NCBI GenBank assembly: GCA_013141065.1
Contig: JABFRR010000008.1
Location: 581,773-645,772, forward strand
Reading direction: 5' to 3'
DNA from: Bacteriovoracaceae bacterium
GTDB taxonomy: Bacteria; Bdellovibrionota; Bacteriovoracia; Bacteriovoracales; Bacteriovoracaceae
DNA length: 64,000 nt
Shown piece after piece: positions 8,912 through 18,240 of the stretch. Within the stretch, counting starts at the first letter, position 1. Every line of letters starts with the position of its first letter. Below the pieces are notes generated by a model. It was not told the DNA's origin. It searched no databases and worked only from the letters and a program-made list of their open reading frames with translations. Made by a program: the position numbers and the translations under genes.

Positions 8912-11521
8912 ATGCAAAGCTTAAAAGTTATTAAGGTTCGTGGAGCTAGAACCCACAACTTAAAAAATATTAATATTGATATTTCTCTTGAAAAAATAAC
9001 TTGTATCGCTGGTCCATCTGGATCGGGTAAAAGTTCTCTCGCTTTTCATACACTCCTGACGGAGTCTAAAAGAAGATTTATAAACTCACTTCCCACTGAC
9101 ATGAAATTTTTTTGGGAAGTCCCGCATACTGTAGATGTGGATAGCATTTACCCTGTTCTTCCGGCCTGGGGTCTTCCGCAGCATAATCCAGTAGTCAATT
9201 CTCGACCTGTTGCCCTCGATGTTCTTGGCGGACACACTAGACTTCAAAAAATATTCATGGAGCTAGGAAGCTTTGTTTGTCCCGATCATCAGATTCCCTT
9301 TGAAAAAGTATTTTCATTGGAAGTTGAAATTCAAAAAATTTCTATTGAACATAAGGATAACCGTGAAGACGAAGCTATTCATCTTTTTTGTCGAGCAGAC
9401 GACTATCAAAAATTTATTTCAACAGAAATAAAACCCTCTCGATCATTTAATAACTCAGTCAGACAATTTATTGATGAAGACCCATGGTACGAAATATTTA
9501 GGGTGAAAAGAAAAAATCTTGATCAATTCATGAAAAAATTTAAAGAGGTTAAGCTTGAAGCGGGCTCAGAGCTTCTGATCCATCTATTGAATTCTAATAA
9601 AAGTATTGTCGTTAAAAATGGAATTAAGTATCGATGTCCAGTTTGCACTAAAGAATCTTCTAGTCAAAAAGTGACAAATATTGAATCTCTTTCTCCACTC
9701 AATGCGCTTGGCGCGTGCCCAAGTTGTGAAGGGCATGGAGCAATATTGGTTTATGACCGAGAAAAATTAGTAAAGGATCCGACAAAAAGTATTCGTGAAG
9801 GTGCCATTAATTTTTTAAATTTTTCACATTTTCAACATTTGTTACCGATTTTTTTAAGAGAAGTTAAAAAACAAGGCTTTGATTTAGATGTACCTTTTAA
9901 TTCACTACCACAATCAATTTGGAAGTTTCTCTACGAAGGAAATGGAAAGTATGAGGGGTTTAATGAATATTTTGAATACTTAAAAGGGCAACGCTACAAA
10001 AAAAATATTCGAATCTACATGAGAAGTATGCAAACAGAAACACAATGTACAGTTTGTGCAGGAACGAGAGTTTCATCAAATTCAGGTAGTGTTTCTTTGA
10101 GGCTTAAGGATGAAAATTTAAGTTTTAATCAAATTTTGAAATTAAACTTCTTAGAATCTTTAACTTACTTAGTAAAAATAAAAACTGATTTAAAATCGGA
10201 CTTGATTCATGAGAAACTAATTTCAACTTTTGAAAAACTTGAAAGACTCTATAAGGTTTCCGTAGATTTGGGATTGGGACATCTTCAAAATACTAGAAAA
10301 GTTCGTTCTATGAGTTCCAGTGAATACCAAAGATTGTTGCTTTCAAAATACTTGTCGTATGAAGGATCACAATCACTTTTTGTTTTGGATGAACCTAGTT
10401 TGGGATTAAGTTTAATGACACAAAAAAAACTTTTTAAACATCTTCAAGGTTTACGTGATCAGGGAAATACCATTTTAATTGTTGAGCATTCAGAATTTTT
10501 AAAATCTGTTTCGGATGAGCTTATTTTAATGGGGCCCCTTGCTGGAATAAGAGGTGGAGAAGTTCTCTATCAAGGGCCATACAAAAAAGATCAAGATCTT
10601 AAGACTCATAGAAAATTTGATCTAACTGCTAAGAAAAATTTTATTGAGCTGAGTGAGTGTGAAATTAGAAATATTAAAAAAGAGAAAATTGAAATTCAAA
10701 AAAATGCTATAAATTGGGTTCGTGGTGAATCTGGAACAGGTAAGACAGCAATTTTAGTTAATGTTATTGCCAATGAAGTTCATAAAAATGTCTATGGGAA
10801 TAGGCTATCTTTTGAAGACTATCATTTTAAAAAACTAAAAGGAATTAATGATCTTACAGATGTCATAGTGATTAATAGCAGTCTTGATAAAATTAGTTCG
10901 AGATCAACTGTAGCGACTTACACAGACTTGGGGGGCTTTGTTCGGAAATATTTTGCAGGACTTGAAGTATCAAAAAAATTAAATTTAAAAGAAGGACATT
11001 TTTCTGCCAATTCAGAGCTCGGTCAATGCTTGAGCTGTGAAGGAAAAGGTGTAAAGCTAGTTGAAATGCATTTTATGGAAGATGTAGAATTTGTTTGTGA
11101 AGATTGTCAGGGTAAAAAGCTAAAACCTTATTATGCCAATATTAGTGATGGGTACTTAAGTGCCTATGAAGCTTTTAATAATCCACTTTCAGATGTCCTT
11201 TCTCATATTAAATTAACCCCCAAAGGAAAAAGAATTTGGGAGTATTTCAAAATTTTAAAATTAGATTATTTGTCTCTTGATAGAACTCTTATCTCTCTAT
11301 CTGGGGGAGAAAGACAAAGGTTACAATTACTCACCTTACTTGACAAAAAAAACCAAGGGGCTTTAATTATTTTTGAAAATCTGACGAGTGGATTATCCCA
11401 TCACGAGCACGGGCCCTTGGCGGAGCTTTTGCACCAATTATCTGGCAGTGGCAACACTATCGTTGTAATTGACCAAAACACTTTTTTTGCAGATATTTCA
11501 CACCATCACTTAGAATTCTAA
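8912..11521 (+). CDS. Divergent UvrA-like ABC ATPase (UvrA paralogue)
   Basis: 869 residues with UvrA architecture: two ABC ATPase halves, each holding a zinc-binding module. The N-terminus is canonical (VRGARTHNLKNI), with Walker A GPSGSGKSS at ~34. The first zinc module is CPVC...CPSCEGHG (~244-275). The first signature is degenerate (MSSSEYQRL, ~466, for LSGGE.QR), but Walker B is good (LFVLDEPSLGLS). The second half has Walker A GESGTGKTA (~606), zinc module CLSCEGKG...CEDCQGKK, and an intact signature LSGGERQRL (~796). Its Walker B reads LIIFENLTSGLS, replacing the Asp-Glu-Pro of normal UvrA. This asymmetry, and a length shorter than true UvrA (~940), argue for a paralogue rather than the excinuclease itself. 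The function is unknown, possibly DNA-damage sensing or drug tolerance. It is a single gene directly after the rpsI terminator. Confidence 0.8.
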   Translation: MQSLKVIKVRGARTHNLKNINIDISLEKITCIAGPSGSGKSSLAFHTLLTESKRRFINSLPTDMKFFWEVPHTVDVDSIYPVLPAWGLPQHNPVVNSRPVALDVLGGHTRLQKIFMELGSFVCPDHQIPFEKVFSLEVEIQKISIEHKDNREDEAIHLFCRADDYQKFISTEIKPSRSFNNSVRQFIDEDPWYEIFRVKRKNLDQFMKKFKEVKLEAGSELLIHLLNSNKSIVVKNGIKYRCPVCTKESSSQKVTNIESLSPLNALGACPSCEGHGAILVYDREKLVKDPTKSIREGAINFLNFSHFQHLLPIFLREVKKQGFDLDVPFNSLPQSIWKFLYEGNGKYEGFNEYFEYLKGQRYKKNIRIYMRSMQTETQCTVCAGTRVSSNSGSVSLRLKDENLSFNQILKLNFLESLTYLVKIKTDLKSDLIHEKLISTFEKLERLYKVSVDLGLGHLQNTRKVRSMSSSEYQRLLLSKYLSYEGSQSLFVLDEPSLGLSLMTQKKLFKHLQGLRDQGNTILIVEHSEFLKSVSDELILMGPLAGIRGGEVLYQGPYKKDQDLKTHRKFDLTAKKNFIELSECEIRNIKKEKIEIQKNAINWVRGESGTGKTAILVNVIANEVHKNVYGNRLSFEDYHFKKLKGINDLTDVIVINSSLDKISSRSTVATYTDLGGFVRKYFAGLEVSKKLNLKEGHFSANSELGQCLSCEGKGVKLVEMHFMEDVEFVCEDCQGKKLKPYYANISDGYLSAYEAFNNPLSDVLSHIKLTPKGKRIWEYFKILKLDYLSLDRTLISLSGGERQRLQLLTLLDKKNQGALIIFENLTSGLSHHEHGPLAELLHQLSGSGNTIVVIDQNTFFADISHHHLEF

Positions 11522-11559
11522 ATTTAAGTCGATTACCTAGCTTAAATGGTCTTTTTACT

Positions 11560-11574
11560 GTCTAAAATTTAGAC
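11560..11574. promoter_or_regulatory. Palindrome upstream of the 11.65 kb operon
   Basis: GTCTAAA-A-TTTAGAC is a perfect 7-bp inverted repeat with a single central base, lying about 75 bp upstream of the next gene. It could be an operator or the base of a weak hairpin. It is AT-rich, so chance is possible. Confidence 0.25.
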
Positions 11575-11648
11575 GCAATAAACTCTAAATTTAATCAATT
11601 TTCACTCTAGAACTCCGATAAAATATCATTATCAAACTGGAGGCTAAG

Positions 11649-12383
11649 GTGTGTGTCGCTAGATATCTATCATTCTTAATTGTTTTTTATTCAAGTATAG
11701 CGTTAGCTACAACTTTTCAAAAAGCTACATTGGTTCAAATTATTAACCAAGCAGATAGTGCAGCTGAGGTTGAACTCAAAAGTAAAAAAACATTTATGAA
11801 TAAGATGGGGATTATTCAAACTGAGTATAGCTTCTTGGTTTTAGAAAACTACAATGTAAATGAGTCAGATCTTGAGTTAGATTTGCTTAAAATTACCATG
11901 GTTGGTGGATCATACGAAGGAGTTACATCTTTCATCGAAGGTGCACCGGAATTTAAAATTGGTGAAAAGTCTTTTTTGCTTTTTAAAAAAATAGAGTCAA
12001 AAATCTACTTGAGTAATTTCACTTTAGGTAAATTTAAAATTGAAACAAGTAACGGTGAAATTTATTATTCTTCAGTCGTTTTCCCTGAAGATGCTGAATT
12101 AGGTAAAATAAAAAAAGAAAAGATGATTGAGCTTGTGAAGCAAAAATTTAACATTACTCTTAAGTCTCACGAAACCAAAAAAGCTAACAAGACTTACACT
12201 CACTACACTCCTGTGAAAAGTTCTTCATTGGAAATTGCTCCAACTGATTATCGAAAACCTGCGCAAGAAATTAGTGAGCCTGATGTCAGTCTGGGATTGA
12301 GCGCAAAGTGGATTTATTTCTTTTTGGTTCTTGGATTAGGAAGTGGTATTTGGTGGCAACTCTGTAAGGGAGCGCGAGATTAA
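11649..12383 (+). CDS. Secreted, C-terminally anchored protein next to a matrixin
   Basis: 244 residues with a GTG start, preceded by TGGAGGC at ~11638. It has a signal peptide (cleavage after SSIALA, residue ~20) and a mixed alpha/beta domain with phrases LVQIINQADSAAEVELKSKK and KIGEKSFLLFKKI. A Lys/Thr/Ser-rich linker follows, and then one C-terminal membrane helix (~residues 218-238) ending in a short basic tail. It is most likely exported and held in the membrane by its C-terminus. The metalloprotease gene behind it overlaps or abuts it, and two-gene units of this kind usually encode partners, so it may be a substrate, inhibitor or escort of the protease. I do not recognise a named family. 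Confidence 0.6.
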   Translation: MCVARYLSFLIVFYSSIALATTFQKATLVQIINQADSAAEVELKSKKTFMNKMGIIQTEYSFLVLENYNVNESDLELDLLKITMVGGSYEGVTSFIEGAPEFKIGEKSFLLFKKIESKIYLSNFTLGKFKIETSNGEIYYSSVVFPEDAELGKIKKEKMIELVKQKFNITLKSHETKKANKTYTHYTPVKSSSLEIAPTDYRKPAQEISEPDVSLGLSAKWIYFFLVLGLGSGIWWQLCKGARD

Positions 12384-14190
12384 ATACTTAAAGGTTAAGC
12401 TTTTAATTTTAATTCTGGGTTTACTATTTTTAGTTGACGCTTATTCGTATGTTCAAAATAGAACAAGTAACGACAGCCTTGTCCGTTGGGCTAGTAATAT
12501 TTCAACCATAGATATTTTTTTAAATCCCGACAATTCACAAGGTTTTTCTACTTTTTCAGTTGATACGATTGTATCGAGTTCAGTAAGCCAATGGGATGGA
12601 AAATCTCGACTGAGCCTAAGAAAGAATACGACCGCTGGCACTAATCAACTTGGATTGAATGAAATATATTTCTCCAATGATTCTTCTATTTTCAACGGAT
12701 CTCTCATCGTGGGCCTTACTCAAGTTGTTTACACCAATAATTCAGGAGAGATCATAGAAGCAGATATTCTTCTCAATGATCAAATTAGTTTTTCCAACAA
12801 TGTGACTGATAAGTACTACCTCGGCAATGTATTAACTCATGAAATGGGACATTTCCTTGGACTTGGTCATAGCCAGGTTATCGGCGCTTCAATGTTTTTT
12901 ATGTTGACCCGTGGACAAAGTCTTGTTGCAGACGATGATGAAGCTGGATTATATGCAATATATCCCAATGGAAATACTTTAAAAGGAAGCCTGAGTGGCA
13001 AAATTATTGGTGGAAATTCAAAAGCCGCAGTTTTTGGCGCTCATGTTCAGGCGATATCTCAATCAACGGGTAAAGTAGCTGGAGCAAATATTAGTGAAAT
13101 TAATGGAAGTTTTGTGATTGATGGATTGGATAAAAATGACCAATATTTTATTTATACTTCTCCATCTGCTTCGGTAGGTCTACCTGCAAAATACAGTAAT
13201 GCTAAATTTGATTTTTGTAATTCAGCTTCAAAGTATCGCGGGAGTTTATTTCAGGCATGTGGATCACAGGGAGAGGGCTTTCCTCAAGCTGTAAGTCTTA
13301 ACTCAAATTCGTTGGACGTAGGTAATGTGACCATTAGATGCAGTATTGATGTACCAATAGATTATATTTCCAGAAAAAATTCAAACCCAGCGGAATTTGA
13401 GATTCAGCATTATAATGTTTTAAGTATAGGAAACAATTTTACAGGATATTTTTCAAACTCTGATTTACAAAATGGTCTAGCTGATCGATTCGCTATCAAG
13501 CTTGATACCTTTGATAATGTTGATTGGTCCCAACTAAGTACAACCGGGGACCTTTATTTAGAACTAAAAATTTTAAATCAGTCATTTTATTCTGCCTACA
13601 AGCCTAGGGTTGACGTTACGGCCAGTTCTGGAGCGAGTTATTCTCCAAATGCTAAGTATGAAACTGAAGCAGATGGTTGGTTAAATCTCGAAACGACGTT
13701 GCGCTTACCAATTAATAGAGATGATTCGTCGGATAATAATTTTGAGATAACTGTGACACCAGAGTCTATGGATTTTCCTAATTTCCCAGTAGGACTACCT
13801 GAATCAAAAAGTGACTATTTTCCGTCATCAAGCGACATTGGTGAAACACTATATTTTTATTTGGCCACTGCGTCCTTGGTAAAAGATAATGGAAATGGGA
13901 CATACACTAAGATTTCTTCAAAGAGTGAGCAGTCTACTGATAATTCACTATGTCCTGATGCTGCTAATACTTATTCGTTAAGTGATTATAGTGTGAAGGG
14001 GAGTGTGTCAGGATCATCACGTGGAAATAAAGATAATTTTTTAGCTTGTGGTACTGTTGACTTTAATGGTGGCCGAGGAGGCGGACCAGGTGGATTTTTT
14101 ATCGGTTTAATCTCAGGCCTTTTGGCGCTTAGTCTTTTAAGTTCAATCTTTAAACATATTAAGTCAAAACAATATAGCAAGTTAGCTTAA
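12343..14190 (+). CDS. Matrixin-like zinc metalloprotease with C-terminal Gly-rich anchor
   Basis: About 600 residues. A hydrophobic signal segment (LLILILGLLFLVDAYS) precedes a matrixin (M10)-type catalytic domain. Its zinc motif is HEMGHFLGLGH, with His at ~166, 170 and 176 counting from 12343, followed by a Met-turn-like ASMFF and then DDDEAGLYAIYP, as in bacterial matrixins. A long beta-sandwich-like region follows. The end is tripartite: a Gly-rich stretch GGRGGGPGG, a hydrophobic helix and a basic tail (KHIKSKQYSK), resembling GlyGly-CTERM-type sorting signals. The start is uncertain. The GTG at 12343 overlaps the previous gene by 41 bp and has no signal-like beginning; an ATT at 12379 with AAGGGAG upstream would begin right at the signal peptide. 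It is probably a secreted or surface protease. Confidence 0.75.
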   Translation: MVFGGNSVREREIKYLKVKLLILILGLLFLVDAYSYVQNRTSNDSLVRWASNISTIDIFLNPDNSQGFSTFSVDTIVSSSVSQWDGKSRLSLRKNTTAGTNQLGLNEIYFSNDSSIFNGSLIVGLTQVVYTNNSGEIIEADILLNDQISFSNNVTDKYYLGNVLTHEMGHFLGLGHSQVIGASMFFMLTRGQSLVADDDEAGLYAIYPNGNTLKGSLSGKIIGGNSKAAVFGAHVQAISQSTGKVAGANISEINGSFVIDGLDKNDQYFIYTSPSASVGLPAKYSNAKFDFCNSASKYRGSLFQACGSQGEGFPQAVSLNSNSLDVGNVTIRCSIDVPIDYISRKNSNPAEFEIQHYNVLSIGNNFTGYFSNSDLQNGLADRFAIKLDTFDNVDWSQLSTTGDLYLELKILNQSFYSAYKPRVDVTASSGASYSPNAKYETEADGWLNLETTLRLPINRDDSSDNNFEITVTPESMDFPNFPVGLPESKSDYFPSSSDIGETLYFYLATASLVKDNGNGTYTKISSKSEQSTDNSLCPDAANTYSLSDYSVKGSVSGSSRGNKDNFLACGTVDFNGGRGGGPGGFFIGLISGLLALSLLSSIFKHIKSKQYSKLA

Positions 14191-14231
14191 GCTGAATTAT
14201 ACTTTCAAGTGTAATATTAGCAGAGGCTGAC

Positions 14232-14708
14232 ATGAAAATTATTTTAATACCTTTTATTTTGTTTCAACTTTTTATACCAGTTTTTGGTCAAGATCTTCTT
14301 AAAGAAAGAATCAGAAAATTAAGTAATAACAAAACATCAATATACGTTGAAAAAGGAATTTTTCACAACGGTGGTGTGAAGCTTCAATCTACACTTAAGT
14401 CGCTGAGGCAGTCTTATAATCCTAAACAGGGTTTTGAGAGAATAGTAATAGATTTTACTACGAATGAAGTACCAAAAATTTATGGACATATTTCTAGTGA
14501 CGAGAAAAAAATGTATCTCGATATTTTCGAAACGAACTTGGCTAAAGATTTTAGCTCACCTTCGAATACCCGTTTTGTTGAAAAAATCAATTTTTTTCCT
14601 ATTGAATCGAATCATCTTTCTCTTGATTTAAAATTGAAGAATAAAGTGATTGCAGATATTTTCACTTTGGAAAATCCTGGCAGATTGGTTATCGATTTTA
14701 AAAATTAA
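14232..14708 (+). CDS. AMIN-like periplasmic protein
   Basis: 158 residues with a clear signal peptide (MKIILIPFILFQLFIPVFG, cleaved near residue 19). The mature part resembles an AMIN domain: a central strand ERIVIDFTTNEVPKIYGHI and a closing strand GRLVIDFKN, the usual R-v-v-D-f pattern at both ends of the fold. AMIN domains target amidases, secretins and other envelope proteins to peptidoglycan or septal sites; here the domain stands alone. It sits between the matrixin gene and lon, and the start has GCAGAGG upstream. Assignment is by pattern only. Confidence 0.6.
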   Translation: MKIILIPFILFQLFIPVFGQDLLKERIRKLSNNKTSIYVEKGIFHNGGVKLQSTLKSLRQSYNPKQGFERIVIDFTTNEVPKIYGHISSDEKKMYLDIFETNLAKDFSSPSNTRFVEKINFFPIESNHLSLDLKLKNKVIADIFTLENPGRLVIDFKN

Positions 14709-14734
14709 TTAGTTAAATTTCCCGGAGTATACTC

Positions 14735-17269
14735 ATGACAGATTTAGATACTGATTTCCAAGTTAAATTAAAACCAGCAAGTAGCAAAGATGATTTACCA
14801 AAGCTACCAGAAATAGTGGTCATTATCCCAATAATGAACAGTCCTATTTTTCCTGGAATGATCGCTCCCATTATCCTAAGTGAAGAGAAGTTTACTCAGG
14901 AGTTAGATGAATCCCTATTGAAAAGTGGATACGTGGCGCTCAATCTTGTTAAAAATGACTTAAAAGACGAAGAGGGGTCAATCATCCCTGAAGAAGATAT
15001 TGATTTTGATAAAAAAGAAATAAAATCAGGCGACATCTACAAAGTTGGAGTCCTCTGTAAGGTTGTTAAAAAGTTAAAGCTCCCAGATGGTTCAGTGAAC
15101 GTATTAGTTCACGGGATGAAACGCTATAGAGCTTCTGAAATAATTTCAGAGTCTCCAACATTAAGAACTCGTATCGAAGTTTTTGATGACATATTAGAAA
15201 CAGACGAGGAGCTAGACGCTTATACTAGATCTGTTATCAATCAAGTGAAAAAACTTTCTGAAATAAACCCGTACTTTAACGAAGAAATGAAACTGGCAAT
15301 GCTTAATTCTCCTTCTCCAGGATCCCTGGCAGACTTGGTGGCTTTTGCCATTTCTTTAGACATACCGGAAGCACAAGATTTTTTAGAAACATTAGTCGTT
15401 AAAAAAAGATTTGCGAAACTTTTAGTTTATTTAAAGCGTGAAAAAGATGTAGCAGATATTCAAAAGAAAATTTCTGATGAAGTGAATGATAAAGTTAATA
15501 AGTATCAAAGAGAATATTTTCTTCGTGAGCAACTTAAAGTCATTCGTTCTGAACTAGGTATGGAAGAAGATGAAAAGTCTCGTGACATAAAAAGAATAAA
15601 AGATGAAATTGAAAACGTTGGAATGCCAGAAGACATTCTTAAAACTGCCAAGGAAGAACTTGAACGCCTTGAGCTAATTCCAGACAGTTCTCCGGAATAT
15701 AACGTCGCAAGAACTTACTTAACTTGGCTGATAGATTTACCATGGAAAAAACACACTAAAGACGATCTTGATATTTCTGCATCAAGAAAAATTCTAGAGC
15801 GTGATCATTATGGATTAGAAAAAGCGAAAGAAAGAATTTTAGAATTCTTAGCAGTGAGAAAATTAAAACCATCTTATGATGGAACAATTCTTTGCCTTGC
15901 AGGTCCTCCAGGGGTTGGGAAAACTTCGCTAGGTAAAAGTATTGCAGCGGCTTTAGGTCGAACTTTTTATCGTTTTTCCCTTGGGGGAATGAGAGATGAA
16001 GCTGAGATTAAAGGACACAGAAGAACTTATGTCGGAGCAATGCCAGGAAAGATAATTCAAGCCCTCAAACGAGTTGAAGTTAATAATCCCGTTATAATGC
16101 TCGATGAGATTGATAAGATTGGAAAAAGTTTTCAAGGTGATCCAGCATCGGCCCTGCTTGAAGTATTGGATCCAGAACAAAATTCTACTTTTATTGATAA
16201 TTATTTAGATATTCCTTTTGATTTATCAAAAGTTTTATTTATTGCCACAGCTAATTATATCAATGATATTCCAGAAGCCCTTCTTGATCGTATGGAGGTC
16301 ATTGAGCTTTCAGGGTATACACTTGAAGAAAAAGTCGCCATTACGACAAAGTGGATTATTCCAAGACAACTTAAAAAGCACGGACTCATAAAAGCAGATT
16401 TCTCTCTTAGTTTAAATGTTATCAAGAAAATTATTGCTGATTATGCTCGTGAGCCAGGTGTGCGCGTATTAGAACAACATATCGCAAAACTTTGTAGAAA
16501 AGCTGCTTTAGAGAAAGTCTCTCGTCCAAAAAGCAAAGGGAAAAAGTTTGTTCCAACAACGGATAATCTTGAATCAATGCTTGGGACACCTCGGTTCCAT
16601 TCAGACTCGGCTGAAAAGAAAAATAAGCCAGGTGTTGTTACTGGGCTTGCTTGGACAGCCTACGGAGGAGAAATTCTCTTTATTGAAACTTTACCACTTA
16701 AAGGAAAAGGCTTTAAGCTTACTGGTCAGCTTGGTGGTGTTATGAATGAATCGGCGACACTTGCTTATTCGTACGTTAAGAAAATCTTACAGAATCAAAT
16801 CGATGCAGATATGGCCTTAACGAATAAGACAATTAAAGCGATTAAGCCTGTAAAGAATAAAAAACCCATTGTTGCTGTTGCACAAGTTGCAAAACCGATG
16901 GCCCAAGAGCCAGAAGATTACTTAGCCTCACATGAGGTGCACCTTCATTTACCAGCTGGTGCCACACCTAAAGATGGCCCTAGTGCCGGTATTACAATGG
17001 CGCTTGCACTTTATAGTCTTGCAACTAACCAAGCAGTGAATTCTGATATTGCAATGACCGGAGAATTGAGCTTAACAGGTAAAGTTTTGCCAGTCGGTGG
17101 AATCAAAGAAAAGGTTTTGGCGGCGAAACGAGCGGGTATTAAGAACATTATTTTGCCAAAGCAAAATGAAAAAGATCTAAAAGAAGTTCCTTTGCTTCAC
17201 AGAAAAGGAATGAAGTTTTATCCGGTTGCTCATTTTGATGAAGTTTTGAAAATTGCACTTAAAAAATAG
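14735..17269 (+). CDS. lon: ATP-dependent protease Lon (LonA)
   Basis: 844 residues, slightly longer than E. coli Lon (784). Domain order is the N-terminal LON substrate-binding domain (from LPEIVVIIPIMNSPIFPGMI), a coiled region (REYFLREQLKVIRSELG), the AAA+ module with Walker A GPPGVGKTS and the sensor/pore phrase GGMRDEAEIKGHRRTYVGA, and the C-terminal serine-lysine protease domain. The catalytic Ser is in DGPSAGITMA (S750) and the Lys 43 residues later in GGIKEKVLAAK (K793), the same spacing as in E. coli. A ~40-residue Lys-rich insertion before the protease active site (NKTIKAIKPVKNKKP...) is not in typical Lon. The ribosome site CGGAG lies upstream of the ATG. It degrades misfolded and regulatory proteins in the cytoplasm. 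Confidence 0.96.
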   Translation: MTDLDTDFQVKLKPASSKDDLPKLPEIVVIIPIMNSPIFPGMIAPIILSEEKFTQELDESLLKSGYVALNLVKNDLKDEEGSIIPEEDIDFDKKEIKSGDIYKVGVLCKVVKKLKLPDGSVNVLVHGMKRYRASEIISESPTLRTRIEVFDDILETDEELDAYTRSVINQVKKLSEINPYFNEEMKLAMLNSPSPGSLADLVAFAISLDIPEAQDFLETLVVKKRFAKLLVYLKREKDVADIQKKISDEVNDKVNKYQREYFLREQLKVIRSELGMEEDEKSRDIKRIKDEIENVGMPEDILKTAKEELERLELIPDSSPEYNVARTYLTWLIDLPWKKHTKDDLDISASRKILERDHYGLEKAKERILEFLAVRKLKPSYDGTILCLAGPPGVGKTSLGKSIAAALGRTFYRFSLGGMRDEAEIKGHRRTYVGAMPGKIIQALKRVEVNNPVIMLDEIDKIGKSFQGDPASALLEVLDPEQNSTFIDNYLDIPFDLSKVLFIATANYINDIPEALLDRMEVIELSGYTLEEKVAITTKWIIPRQLKKHGLIKADFSLSLNVIKKIIADYAREPGVRVLEQHIAKLCRKAALEKVSRPKSKGKKFVPTTDNLESMLGTPRFHSDSAEKKNKPGVVTGLAWTAYGGEILFIETLPLKGKGFKLTGQLGGVMNESATLAYSYVKKILQNQIDADMALTNKTIKAIKPVKNKKPIVAVAQVAKPMAQEPEDYLASHEVHLHLPAGATPKDGPSAGITMALALYSLATNQAVNSDIAMTGELSLTGKVLPVGGIKEKVLAAKRAGIKNIILPKQNEKDLKEVPLLHRKGMKFYPVAHFDEVLKIALKK

Positions 17270-17280
17270 TTATTTTAGAA

Positions 17281-17306
17281 GAGGCCAGTCTCCACTGGCC
17301 TCTCTT
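17281..17306 (+). terminator. Rho-independent terminator of lon
   Basis: GAGGCCAGT (17281-17289) and ACTGGCCTC (17294-17302) form a perfect 9-bp stem with a CTCC loop, followed by a T-rich stretch. Confidence 0.9.
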
Positions 17307-17463
17307 TTAATAAGTTCCAAAAATTTACAATTCCCCGTTTCTCGTAAATCCCTGATCGAACCTATTACTGGTCCTATCGGATCGATTCACTTAATAATTA
17401 AGTTTATTGGTTCAATTTAAACTCAAGAATTGATCTGAATACTTGACCAAAAGAATTATTGGC

Positions 17464-17490
17464 AAAAAAAAACCGCCTACATGAGGCGGT
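17464..17490 (-). terminator. Duplicated copy of the rpoZ terminator
   Basis: ACCGCCT (17472-17478) pairs with AGGCGGT (17484-17490), with an A-run on the plus strand (a T-run for minus transcripts). It is the twin of 19522-19548 and may stop transcription leaving the IS or converging from lon. Confidence 0.75.
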
Positions 17491-17521
17491 TTTTGTGATT
17501 TTAAAGATATTTTTTGAAAAC

Positions 17522-17682
17522 TAAAACTCATCTGAATCGTATTCGCTGATTGGAGCATGCTTAATTTTTCCAGCTGCAATCTCTCTAAGTGCAGTGACGA
17601 CCTCTTTGTTTTTTGACTTTACGAGAGGCTCAGCACCTTCTCTGAGTTGCTTGACTCTCTTAGTAGCAAGGTGAACAAGTTC
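17522..17682 (-). pseudogene. rpoZ: 5'-truncated duplicate of rpoZ
   Basis: This is the 3' part of rpoZ, identical to the intact gene at 19579-19791 over the shared stretch. It begins at the [13 protein letters not shown] codons and runs to the same stop (SEYDSDEF). The first ~18 codons and the ribosome site are missing because the IS end replaces them, so it cannot make omega. It is part of the 304-bp duplication. Confidence 0.88.
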
Positions 17683-17726
17683 CAGTTATGGTGAAATGGC
17701 CCAGTCTAGGTTGCAAAGGGCCGATC

Positions 17727-17836
17727 CTTGTTATCCAAAGTAGTTTTTTTACTCGATTATTCGTAACCTAAGAAGGGTAAACCCGACTTACTTACTTGGT
17801 AGTATTCTATCGTGTGCTTCTATCCCGGATAACAAG
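17727..17836 (-). ncRNA. Candidate guide RNA in the right end of the IS1111-type element
   Basis: CTTGTTATCC (17727-17736) and GGATAACAAG (17827-17836) are a perfect 10-bp inverted repeat enclosing 90 nt, with an inner GGG-TAAA-CCC hairpin at 17775-17784. It lies in the non-coding right end, where IS1111 elements encode their guide RNA, close to the inverted repeat at 17687-17702. The strand is assumed to follow the transposase. The boundaries and the guide role are inference. Confidence 0.4.
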
Positions 17837-18240
17837 ACGCTCACCGAAATGAACTCTTACCGAAAAGTATCAGAACCCACACACGAAACTACTTCTTCAT
17901 CTAACAAGTTTTCTTAAGTAACATCTCGTAAAATATTTTTTAATCTTAAATTTTTTCTTCATTTTTTTAAATTTATTTTTAGCAACATTAGTATTGTAAA
18001 AAATTCTATTCAGTTATTCGTAACCCAGCTAAAAATATTAATATTTTAAAAGCTGCTTACATTTTGATTATCAAAGCGCCCATTAACCTCACAACGCAGG
18101 TATCTCAGGATTTTTTCAACTAACAATAACTGTTTTTCAACTTCAGCATCCTATGGTTAAACATGACCGTTAATGACAGACTTAAGTCTATTTATTTCAA
18201 AAAAAATCAGAATCAACAAAGACCACTTTCTCCTCTTGAT

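Larger units (their letters stand above)
17379..17682. repeat. 304-bp direct repeat, left copy
   Basis: Bases 17379-17682 are repeated, with no indel noticed, at 19437-19740 (constant offset 2058). The repeat carries the rpoZ terminator and the last ~52 codons of rpoZ. The two copies flank an IS110-family element exactly. A target-site duplication this long is not known for the family, so the structure probably arose by recombination between two insertions (see findings). Confidence 0.9.

Noticed and set aside
12343..12383. Overlap of 41 bp between the anchored protein gene and the matrixin gene as evidence for a fusion
   Set aside because: They are in different frames with a clear stop in the first; the overlap only reflects uncertainty in the second start.
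17522..17682. A second functional rpoZ gene
   Set aside because: It lacks the first ~18 codons and a ribosome site; it is the truncated copy made by the 304-bp duplication.
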